Under the pieces are notes generated by a model. That model saw only the letters and a list, made by a program, of their open reading frames with translations, was not told the DNA's origin and did not search any database. A stretch of 64,000 bases of DNA from Limnoperna fortunei (Eukaryota; Mollusca; Bivalvia; Mytilida; Modiolidae). The DNA is taken from assembly GCA_944474755.1 (NCBI GenBank), contig OX104119.1, positions 87,424,896 through 87,488,895 on the forward strand. Reading direction: 5' to 3'. Positions within the stretch are counted from its first letter, which is position 1; each line of letters begins with the position of its first letter. The position numbers were made by a program, and so were the translations under genes. Shown in pieces: positions 13,601 through 25,600 of the stretch.

Positions 13601-16600
13601 TGTGCAAAGCAAGGGGTGCTGAATGGGGAAATTATGTTGTCATGGTGGCATGTGCAAAACAAGGGGTGCCAAATGGGAAAACTATGTTGTCATGGTGGCA
13701 TGTGCAAAGAGCTGCCAAATGGGGAAATTGTATTGTCATGGTGGCATGTGCAAAACAAGTAAAATGATTAAGCATACTATATTTTTTACTTCTCTTAAGA
13801 GTCAAAAAATATTTTATAGTGTGTATACTGTGGATATACCTTAGACTCCTCATAGTCATATCTATCAGGAAAGCTGGCCATAAATCTTCTGAATTCATTC
13901 CTCGTATCTTTATCTTTAGCAACTTGATATGCTGTCTGACCAAATCTGTCCCTATAAGAGTATTACATTACACCTTGTTATAAATATGACTAAAAAAATG
14001 GTTTCTGAAGTTAATGAAGCATCTAATGCCACTATTGTTTTCAAAAATTTTTCCACCATAACATGGTTTCCATTTGTTACAGGGCGTGAAGTCTAAGTAC
14101 CCATTGAGAACCCCTACCACAGAACTATGGTGTCCAGTTGTTACAGGGTGTGAAGTCTTAGTACCCATTGGGACCCCCTACAACAGAACTAAGGTGTTCA
14201 GTTGTTATAGGGTGTGAAGTCAAAGTACCCATTGGGACCCCCTACAACAGAACTAAGGTGTTCAGTTGTTATAGGGTGTGAAGTCAAAGTACCCATTGGG
14301 ACCTCTTACCACAGAACTATGGTGTCCAGTTGTTATAGGGTGTGAAGTCTAACTACCCATTGGGACCCCTTACCACAGAACTATGGTGTCCAGTTGTTAT
14401 AGGGTGTGAAGTCTAAGTACCCATTGGGACCCCTTACCACAGAACTATGGTGTCCAGTTGTTATAGGGTGTGAAGTCTAACTACCCATTGGGACCCCTTA
14501 CCATATAACTATGGTGTCCAGTTGTTATAGGGTGTGAAGTCTAAGTACCCATTGGGACCTCTACCACAGAACTATAGTGTTCAGTTGTTATATGGTTTGA
14601 AGTCTAAATACCCATTGGGACCCCCTACCACAGAACTATGGTGTTCAGTTGTTATATGGTGTCAAGTCTAAATACCCATCGGGACCCCTTACCAAAGAAC
14701 TATGGTGTTCAGTTGTAATAGGGTGTGAAGTCTAAGTACCCATTGGGACCCCCCACCACAGAACTATGGTGTTCCGTTTGTTATATGGTTTGAAGTCTAA
14801 ATACCCATTGGGACCCCTTACAACAGAACTATGGTGTCCAGTTGTTACAGGGTGTGAAGTCTAAGTACCCATTGGGACCCCTTACCATAGAACTATGGTG
14901 TCCAGTTGTTACAGGGTGTGAAGTCAAAGTACCCATTGGGACCCCCTACCACAGAACTATGGTGTCCAAATGTTATAGGGTGTGAAGTATAAGTACCCAT
15001 TGAGAACCTCTACCACAGAACTATGGTGTTCAGTTGTTATAGGGTGTGAAGTCTAAGTACCCATTGGGACCCCCTACCACAGAACTATGGTGTCCAGTTG
15101 TTATAGGGTGTGAAGTCTAAGTACCCATTGAGAACCTCTACCACAGAACTATGGTGTTCAGTTGTTATAGGGTGTGAAGTCTAAGTACCCATTGAGAACC
15201 CCTACCACAGAACTATGGTGTTAAGTTGTTATAGGGTGTGAAGTCTTAGTACCCACTTAGAACCCTTCCACAGAACTATGGTGTTCAGTTGTTATAGATT
15301 GTGAAGTCTAAGTACCCATTGAGAACCCCTACCACAGAACTATGGTGTTCAGTTGTTACAGGGTGTGAAGTATAAGTACCCATTGAGAACCCTTACCACA
15401 GAACTATGGTGTCCAGTTGTTACAGGGTGTGAAGTCTAAGTACCCATTGAGAACCCCTACCACAGAACTATGGTGTTCAGTTGTTATAGGGTGTGAAGTA
15501 TAAGTACCCATTGAGAACCTCTACCACAGAACTATGGTGTTCAGTTGTTATAGGGTGTGAAGTCTAAGTACCCATTGAGAACCCCTACCACAGAACTATG
15601 GTGTTCAGTTGTTATAGGGTGTGAAGTATAAGTACCCATTGAGAACCCCTACCACAGAACTATGGTGTTCAGTTGTTATAGGGTGTGAAGTATAAGTACC
15701 CATTGAGAACCTCTACCACAGAACTATGGTGTTCAGTTGTTATAGGGTGTGAAGTATAAGTACCCATTGAGAACCTCTACCACAGAACTACGGTGTTCAG
15801 TTGTTATATGGTGTGAAGTCTAAGTACCCATTGAGAACCCCTACCACAGAACTATGGTGTCCAGTTGTTATAGGGTGTGAAGTCTAAGTACCCATTGGGA
15901 CCCTTACCACAGAACTATGGTGTCCAGTTGTTACAGGGTGTGAAGTCTAAGTACCCATTGAGAACCCTTACCACAGAACTATGGTGTTCAGTTGTTATAG
16001 GGTGTGAAGTCTAAGTACCCATTGAGAACCTCTACCATAGAACTATGGTGTTCAGTTGTTATAGAGTGTGAAGTCTAAGTACCCATTGAGAACCTCTACC
16101 ACAGAACTATGGTGTCCAGTTGTTATAGGGTGTGAAGTCTAAGTACCCATTGAGAACCCTTACCACAGAACTATGGTGTTCAGTTGTTATAGGGTGTGAA
16201 GTCTAAGTACCCATATAGGAAAGCTAAGTAATTACTTAGTAGAGCTATGAGGCAAATATTTACAGGAAAGAAAGTACACCTTATAAGCATTCACTGTGGC
16301 TTCAAAGAAAGTACACCTTATAAGCATTCACTGTGGCTTCAAACATACTGTATTAGGTAAACATGTGACAGAGATATAGGATTCAAACCTGATAGCAGGA
16401 TTCGCTCCAGTTTTCAACAGCATCTGTATCAGCTTGTAATGGCCTTCCTTACCTGATAGCAGGATTCGCTCCAGTTTTCAACAGCATCTGTATCAGCTTG
16501 TAATGGCCTTCCTTACCTGATAGCAGGATTCGCTCCAGTTTTCAACAGCATCTGTATCAGCTTGTAATGGCCTTCCTTACCTGATAGCAGGATTCGCTCC

Positions 16601-19600
16601 AGTTTTCAACAGCATCTGTATCAGCTTGTAATGGCCTTCCTTACCTGATAGCAGGATTCGCTCCAGTTTTCAACAGCATCTGTATCAGCTTGTAATGGCC
16701 TTCCTTTCCTGATAGCAGGATTCGCTCCAGTTTTAAACAGTATCTGTATCAGCTTGTAATGGCCTTCCTTACCTGATAGCAGGATTCGCTCCAATTTTCA
16801 ACAGCATCTGTATCAGCTTGTAATGGCCTTCCTTACCTGATAGCAGGATTCACTCCAGTTTTCAACAGCATCTGTATCAGCTTGTAATGGCCTTCCTTAC
16901 CTGATAGCAGGATTCGCTCCAGTTTTAAACAGTATCTGTATCAGCTTGTAATGGCCTTCCTTACCTGATAGCAGGATTCGCTCCAGTTTTCAACAGCATC
17001 TGTATCAGCTTGTAATGGCCTTCCTTACCTGATAGCAGGATTCGCTCCAGTTTTCAACAGCATCTGTATCAGCTTGTAATGGCCTTCCTTACCTGATAGC
17101 AGGATTCGCTCCAGTTTTCAACAGCATCTGTATCAGTTTGTAATGGCCTTCCTTACCTGATAGCAGGATTCGCTCCAGTTTTCAACAGCATCTGTATCAG
17201 CTTGTAATGGCCTTCCTTACCTGATAGCAGGATTCACTCCAGTTTTCAACAGCATCTGTATCAGCTTGTAATGGCCTTCCTTACCTGATAGCAGGATTCG
17301 CTCCAGTTTTCAACAGCATCTGTATCAGCTTGTAATGGCCTTCCTTACCTGATAGCAGGATTCGCTCCAGTTTTCAACAGCATCTGTATCAGTTTGTAAT
17401 GGCCTTCCTTACCTGATAGCAGGATTCGCTCCAGTTTTCAACAGCATCTGTATCAGTTTGTAATGGCCTTCCTTACCTGATAGCAGGATTCGCTCCAGTT
17501 TTCAACAGCATCTGTATCAGTTTGTAATGGCCTTCCTTACCTGATAGCAGGATTCGCTCCAGTTTTCAACAGCATCTGTATCAGCTTGTAATGGCCTTCC
17601 TTACCTGATAGCAGGATTCGCTCCAGTTTTCAACAGCATCTGTATCAGCTTGTAATGGCCTTCCTTACCTGATAGCAGGATTCGCTCCAGTTTTCAACAG
17701 CATCTGTACAGCTTGTAATGGCCTTCCTTACCTGATAGCAGGATTCGCTCCAGTTTTCAACAGCATCTGTATCAGTTTGTAATGGCCTTCCTTACCTGAT
17801 AGCAGGATTCGCTCCAGTTTTCAACAGCAACTGTATCAGTTTGTAATGGCCTTCCTTACCTGATAGCAGGATTCGCTCCAGTTTTCAACAGCAACTGTAT
17901 CAGCTTGTAATGGCCTTCCTTACCTGATAGCAGGATTCGCTCCAGTTTTCAACAGCATCTGTATCAGTTTGTAATGGCCTTCCTTACCTGATAGCAGGAT
18001 TCGCTCCAGTTTTCAACAGCATCTGTTTCAGTTTGTAATGGCCTTCCTTACCTGATAGCAGGATTCGCTCCAGTTTTCAAAAGCATCTGTATCAGCTTGT
18101 AATGGCCTTCCTTACCTGATAGCAGGATTCGCTCCAGTTTTCAACAGCATCTGTATCAGTTTGTAATGGCCTTCCTTGGATGCCACCATTAACAGTGTTG
18201 TCTTGCTGTCACCGATTGGTTCATTTAGAAGATCAACTGTTACTAATATTGGTGACATTATATCCGAGGAATGTCTAGACCGACTATGTTCTCTCGATGA
18301 TGGGTGACCTGAGGAATGTCTAGACCGACTTTGGTCTCTAGATGATGGTTGACTCGTATCTTTCACGTCTAATTTCATGGCAGACTTATTTTCCATTCTG
18401 TTGACAGCAGTTTTCACTTCACCAGCATTATCAGATGTTTTATCAGAATATACAGTTTCCTCTGTATAACTGCCATGGGGGCTACCAGAATCTGGTTCAT
18501 TCACTTCAATACTAAATATTTCACTTCCAGTGTTAATAATTCCCTCTGCAATTTTTGTTTTGTATTTTAATTGATTTTTAACAGTAGTCAGTCTATGATC
18601 AGCAGGTTTATAACCCCCACTAACCTTTGACTCCTGAGTCATTCCTGTTAAAGATTTCACATCCTCGGAACCAATCACAAATTTAATTTTATCCTTTGAC
18701 TCCTGAGTCATTCCTGTTACAGATTTCACATCCTCGGAACCAATCACAAATTTAATTTTATCCTTTGACTCCCGAGTCATTCCTGTTACAGATTTCACAT
18801 CCTCAGAACCAATCACAAATTTAATTTTATCCTTTGACTCCTGAGTCCTTTCTGTTACAGATTCCATCACATTGATTGTAACATGCTTTTGACCTTCTTT
18901 AATCTCTGAAACACCTTGACCTTGTCGATCTTCAGTAACCTCTGAATCACCTTCACCTTGTTGACCTACTGTAACCTCTGAATCATCTTGACCCCGTTGA
19001 CCTTCTTCAGACAGATTTTGAACATCAAATACAGCCAGTAGATTCATCAATGTATCGGCATCACCTACTTTACAAGCAGTATATAAACTGTTTTTCAAAT
19101 GGTATTGTTCTTCATCTGAAATTTCATTATGTAAAATGTAAAATATTCATGGTCATATTAACTCCTACATTTTTGGAGACATATGTGAATTACCTTAAAA
19201 AATAAATCAAACAATTTTATGGTGGAAGAAGAAATTAACCATGGAAATCTCATTGGTGAAGGTTAAATGTATACCTTGTAATGAAAAATTTGAATAAAAA
19301 CTAGTTACAGTCAAACATTAATGTATAAAGGATTTATGTCTGGTTCCCAGTCAAACATAAATGTATGAAGGATTTATGACTGGTTCCCAGTCAAACATAA
19401 ATGTATGAAGGATTTATGACTGGTTCCCAGTCAAACAGTAATGTATAAAGGATTTATGTCTGGTTCCCAGTCAAACAGTAATGTATAAAGGATTTATGTC
19501 TGGTTCCCAGTCAAACAGTTATGTATGAAGGATTTATGACTGGTTCCCAGTCAAACATAAATGTATGAAGGATTTATGTCTGGTTCCCAGTCAAACATAA

Positions 19601-22600
19601 ATGTATAAAGAATTTATGTCTGGTTCCCAGTCAAACATAAATGTATAAAGGATTTATGTCTGGTTCCCAGTCAAACAGTAATGTATGAAGGATTTATGAC
19701 TGGTTCCCAGTCAAACACAAATGTATAAAGGATTTATGTCTGGTTCCCAGTCAAACATAAATGTATACAGTTACCTTAGGGATTTATGTCTGGTTCCCAT
19801 TCAAACATAAATCTATATACAGTTACCTCAAGGATTTATTTCTGGTTCCAATAAAACATAAATCTATATACAGTTACAGGATTTATGTCTGGTTCCCAGT
19901 GAAACCTAAATGTATACAGTTATCTCAAGGATTTATGTCTGGTTCCCAGTTAGAACAATGCTTTTTTTTTTGGCGAGGGTACGAATTCGTAATGTATCAG
20001 AGCGGGAGTGAATTACTCCTGGCATTTTGATGTCCACAAAGTTGCATATATAATCAGACGTGGTCGATCTTGATATCTTTCGACAGTGTCACCATTTTTT
20101 TAATCGATTTCGTGTTTAAAATTGATCATTATTGATACGTGATGATAGTTTTTGCCCTTCTTATTAACCCAGTGTGTGCTGTGTATTAATTGACATTCGT
20201 GTCTCTTTTTAATTTCGTTTACTACATGAATAACATTGCGAAACCCGAAACTGAATGGCGTGTTGCATCTTGGGTCGGTATATGTAAATTACTGAATTCT
20301 TACTTCGGAATGCAAATTAGCACCTTTATAATAAAATCAGGTCACATTATCCATATACAGAAAAATGATCAAAATTTTCCACGTGCATCTTAATTTCTTC
20401 AATAAAGATCATTTCCCGTTAGTTTCGCAATTTCTAAAGCTTTAATAATGTAAAGAAGATGAATATTATGTTTGAATTTTGTACAAATATACTGAAGTTA
20501 GAATTTTTTATTTGCTACATTACGAGCAATAGGACTGAACTCTGCAGTTAATCCGACAAATAACAAAAGTAGCTCCGGATTATAATGGCAGTAAAATTCA
20601 GCCTAGTTCCCAGTCAAACATAAATCTATATACAGTTACCTCAAGGATTTATTTCTGGTTCCCAGTTAAACATTAATCTATACACAGTTACCTAAATGAT
20701 TTATTTCTGGTTCCTAGTCAAACATAAATCTATATATAGTTACCTAAATGATTTATTTCTGGTTCCTAGTCAAACATAAATCTATATATAGTTACCTAAA
20801 GGATTTATTTCTGGTTCCCAGTCAAATATAAATCTATATACAGTTACCTCAAGGATTTATTTCTGGTTCCCAGTCAAACATAAATCTATATACAGTTACT
20901 GCAAGTATTCATTTCTGGTTACCAGTCAAATATAAATCTATATACAGTTACCTAAATGATTTATTTCTGGTTCCTAGTCAAACATAAATCTATATATAGT
21001 TACCTAAAGGATTTATTTCTGGTTCCCAGTCAAATATAAATCTATATACAGTTACCTCAAGGATTTATTTCTGGTTCCCAGTCAAACATAAATCTATATA
21101 CAGTTACTGCAAGTATTCATTTCTGGTTACCAGTCAAATATAAATCTATATACAGTTACCTAAATGATTTATTTCTGGTTCCTAGTCAAACATAAATCTA
21201 TATAGAGTTACCTAAAGGATTTATGTCTGGCTCCTGTCTGTGCTTTATTGATGGCCTACGCTTTCTGGTATTTTTCTTCCTCTTTGGTTTTTTAGACATA
21301 GCAAACTCTTTAAGGTGACCAGTACCAATAGTTTGTATGACTTCCACCATCTCTGTGTCACTGGCTGAAGAGGTTGTCACACTGTCGCTCAGAAGTAAAT
21401 GTTCTAAAACATACAGAAAATTTACCTAAGTTATTGATGTGGGCATTTTTTTTCAGCATAATAAATTAAGTACGCTGAATTTTACTGCCGTTATAATCCG
21501 ATAAAAGTTTTATAAATGTCGGATTAACGGAAGAATGTAGTCCTATTACTCGTAATGTAGCAAATGAAATATTCTAACTTTGATCAATTTATATAAAACT
21601 CATAAAATATTATACATCTCTTTTTACATTATTAAAGTTTCAGACACTGCGAAACTAACGTGAAACCATCTTTATTGCAGAAAGAGTACGTGGCAATTAA
21701 TTTTTCCATATTTAGATAATGTGACCTAATTTGCATACGGTAACCACTATTCCTTAGTAAGAATCCAGTAATTTACATATACAACACCGTCCCAAAATAC
21801 AGCACACCATGTTCAGGGTTCTCAAATGTTTTTCCTGTAGAAAAAGTAATTGAACAGAGACACGAATGTCAATAAATAAATAATGAACTGTTTTGTCTGA
21901 CATTTAAACTAACCAAACTGTGCTTATTACTGTCAAACTGTTTCATATGACATTAAAACTAACCAAACTGAGCTTTTAACTGTCCAGTTGTCTTGTCTGA
22001 CACTCCTTCCTTCTGCCTACCACTGTCGGACTTTCTAGTGCCTTCTGATTTATTTTCCATAGAATTCTGTATCAATTCTTTAGGTAATGAAGATTTACCA
22101 TCAGCACTGCTCTCTGACCAATCTCTAGCTAGTGGAGAGGTTCCTAGCTTATCTCTGCTTCTCCTACGATGTGAGGGGGATTGGATGTCATCAGGAATAA
22201 CAACTAGCCGTCCCATATCAGAACTGTAGGTCAATGGAGGAGATAAAGGGACATAATCCTGGATGACTGCTTCTTTTCCTGTAAAATATCAGAACTGTAG
22301 GTCAATGGAGGAGATAAGGGGACATAATCCTGGATGACTGCTTCTTTTCCTGTAAAATATCAGAACTGTAGGTCAATGGAGGAGATAAAGGGACATAATC
22401 TTGGATGACTGCTTCTTTTCCTGTAAAATATCAGAACTGTAGGTCAATGGAGGAGATAAAGGGACATAATCCTGGATGACTGCTTCTTTTCCTGTAAAAT
22501 ATCTGTAGGGGGTCATTATCCTATTCATGGAATGATTTTCCAGTGCATGTCAAAACATGATAGGATGAAAAAATAGTCTAAATTTTCTCTTTTGTTTCTG

Positions 22601-25600
22601 CTTTTGCTTATAACTGCTATTGCTTAAGAGTTGGATATTTTGAACAGTATGGCATTACTGTAGAACAAGAATATATTTTTTTCCAGTCAATGTCTTTACA
22701 GTGGAAGCACTTCCTAAGTGTGTAATGTGGTACAAATTGACCATAACATTGAAATGAAAGTAGAAAAAACATTCTTAAACTTTAAGGTAAAATTCCTGAA
22801 AAAAGTACGTGGACACATATACTTTTATCTCCATTTTCATGTAATTTAGCATTATTTGTGTAATGCCCCATATATGAAATTTTAAGTGAAAGAAAGATTT
22901 TTTTAATAAAAAATTTTGATGTCTCGTCCGTTCGGTTACTTTTGCAAAGGCCATCCAAAGGATAATGACCTCTGTAGGGCAGTGGAAGAGATAAGGGACA
23001 TAATCCTGGATGACTGCTTCTTTCCTTGAAAATTTCAGAACTGTAGGTCAGTGGAATAGATAAGGGGACATAATCCTGGATGACTGCTTCTCCTGTAAAA
23101 TATCAGAACTGTAGGTCAGAGGAAGAGATAAGGGACATAATCCTGGATGACTACTTCTTTTCCTGTAAAATATCAGAACTGTAGGTCAGTGGAAGAGATA
23201 AGGGACATAATCCTGGATGACTGCTTCTTTTCCTGTAAATTATCAGAACTGTAGGTCAATGGAGGAGATAAAGGGACATAATCCTGGATGACTGCTTCTT
23301 TTCCTGTAAATTATCAGAACATTAGGCCTCAGTGGAAGAGATAAGGGACATAATAATTATTAAGATTTAACCAATTTTTGTTCTTCCATTATTAAGGAAA
23401 CCAACATTGTTAGTAGATGTGGCTTTATAAATTGCCTACTCAGACATAAATTATACGTTTTAAAGTCATTTATCTGCCCTGGCTGATATAAATCATTTAT
23501 CTGCCCTGGCTGATATAAATCATTTATCTGCCCCGGTTGATATAAATCATTTATCTGCCCCGGCTGATATAAATCATTTATCTGCCCCGGCTGATATAAA
23601 TCATTTATCTGCCCCGGCTGATATAAATCATTTATCTGCCCCGGCTGATATAAATCATTTATCTGCCCTGGCTGATATAAATCATTTATCTGCCCTGGCT
23701 GATATAAATCATTTATCTGCCCTGGCTGATATACATCGTTTATCTGCCCTGGCTGATATACATCATTTATCTGCCCTGGCTGATATAAATAATGTAAGTA
23801 AATGTTATGCGTAAGAAATCTGCATAAGAAATCATTCAGAATAAAAACCAGAGGCTCTCTCTGAGATCTTTATTGCTCACCTGAACAACACAGTAAAAAT
23901 TACACTACCTCTGCATTGGAAATCATTCATAATAAAAACAAGAGGCTCCCTGAGCTGGTCATTGCTTACCATAACACTCGATTGATGCTAACATCCGATG
24001 AACTCTTTGTACTTCATTATGTGTTGGTCTTTTTGTTTGGAAAGGTATCATTCGGATTCTCTTGTCCTTTTTATCCAAAGGAGGAGATTTACCAGAGAAA
24101 AATATATTCCTGTTAAAGCCTGGAGCTCTTAGAAAGATGAGGTGACATGATTTGATGTGTTCATCCCAAGACGACAGCAGGTCTCCGACATCCTGTAATT
24201 AGAAAGAAATTGTCACATGATTTGATGTGTTCATCCCAAGACGACAGCAGTTCTCCAACATCCTGTAATTAGAAAGAAATTGTCACATGGTTTGATGTGT
24301 TCATCCCAAGACGACAGCAGGTCTCCAACATCCTGTAATTAGAAAGAAATTGTCACATGATTTGATGTGTTCATCCCAAGACGACAGCAGGTCTCCAACA
24401 TCCTGTAATTAGAAAGATGAGGTGACATGATTTGATGTGTTCATCCCAAGACGACAGCAGGTCTCCGACATCCTGTAATTAGAAAGAAATTGTCACATGA
24501 TTTGATGTGTTCATCCCAAGACGACAGCAGGTCTCCGACATCCTGTAATTAGAAAGAAATTGTCACATGATTTGATGTGTTCATCCCAAGACGACAGCAG
24601 GTCTCCAACATCCTGTAATTAGAAAGATGAGGTGACATGATTTGATGTGTTCATCCCAAGACGACAGCAGGTCTCCAACATCCTGTAATTAGAAAGATGA
24701 GGTCACATGATTTGATGTGTTAATCCCAAGACGACAGCAGGTCTCCGACATCCTGTAATTAGAAAGAAATTGTCACATGATTTGATGTGTTCATCCCAAG
24801 ACGACAGCAGGTCTCCGACATCCTGTAATTAGAAAGAAATTGTCACATGGTTTGATGTGTTCATCCCAAGACGACAGCAGGTCTCCGACATCCTGTAATT
24901 AGAAAGAAATTGTCACATGATTTGATGTGTTCATCCCAAGACGACAGCAGGTCTCCAACATCCTGTAATTAGAAAGAAATTGTCACATGATTTGATGTGT
25001 TCATCCCAAGACGACAGCAGGTCTCCGACATCCTGTAATTAGAAAGAAATTGTCACATGATTTGATGTGTTCATCCCAAGACGACAGCAGGTCTCCGACA
25101 TCCTGTAATTAGAAAGAAATTGTCACATGATTTGATGTGTTCATCCCAAGACGACAGCAGGTCTCCAACATCCTGTAATTAGAAAGATGAGGTGACATGA
25201 TTTGATGTGTTCATCCCAAGACGACAGCAGGTCTCCGACATCCTGTAATTAGAAAGAAATTGTCACATGATTTGATGTGTTCATCCCAAGACGACAGCAG
25301 GTCTCCGACATCCTGTAATTAGAAAGAAATTGTCACATGATTTGATGTGTTCATCCCAAGACGACAGCAGGTCTCCAACATCCTGTAATTAGAAAGAAAT
25401 TGTCACATGATTTGATGTGTTCATCCCAAGACGACAGCAGGTCTCCAACATCCTGTAATTAGAAAGAAATTGTCACATGATTTGATGTGTTCATCCCAAG
25501 ACGACAGCAAGTCTCCAACATCCTGTAATTAGAAAGATGAGGTGACATGATTTGATGTGTTCATCCCAAGACGACAGCAAGTCTCCAACATCCTGTAATT

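Noticed and set aside
19942..20614. 9 bp target-site duplication gttcccagt around the 655 bp insertion
   Set aside because: The word is present in every unit of the surrounding array, so its presence on both sides is uninformative. The insertion itself is kept.
21993..22229. Plus-strand 78-codon frame opposite ANKZF1 exon 8
   Set aside because: Shadow of the minus-strand coding exon.
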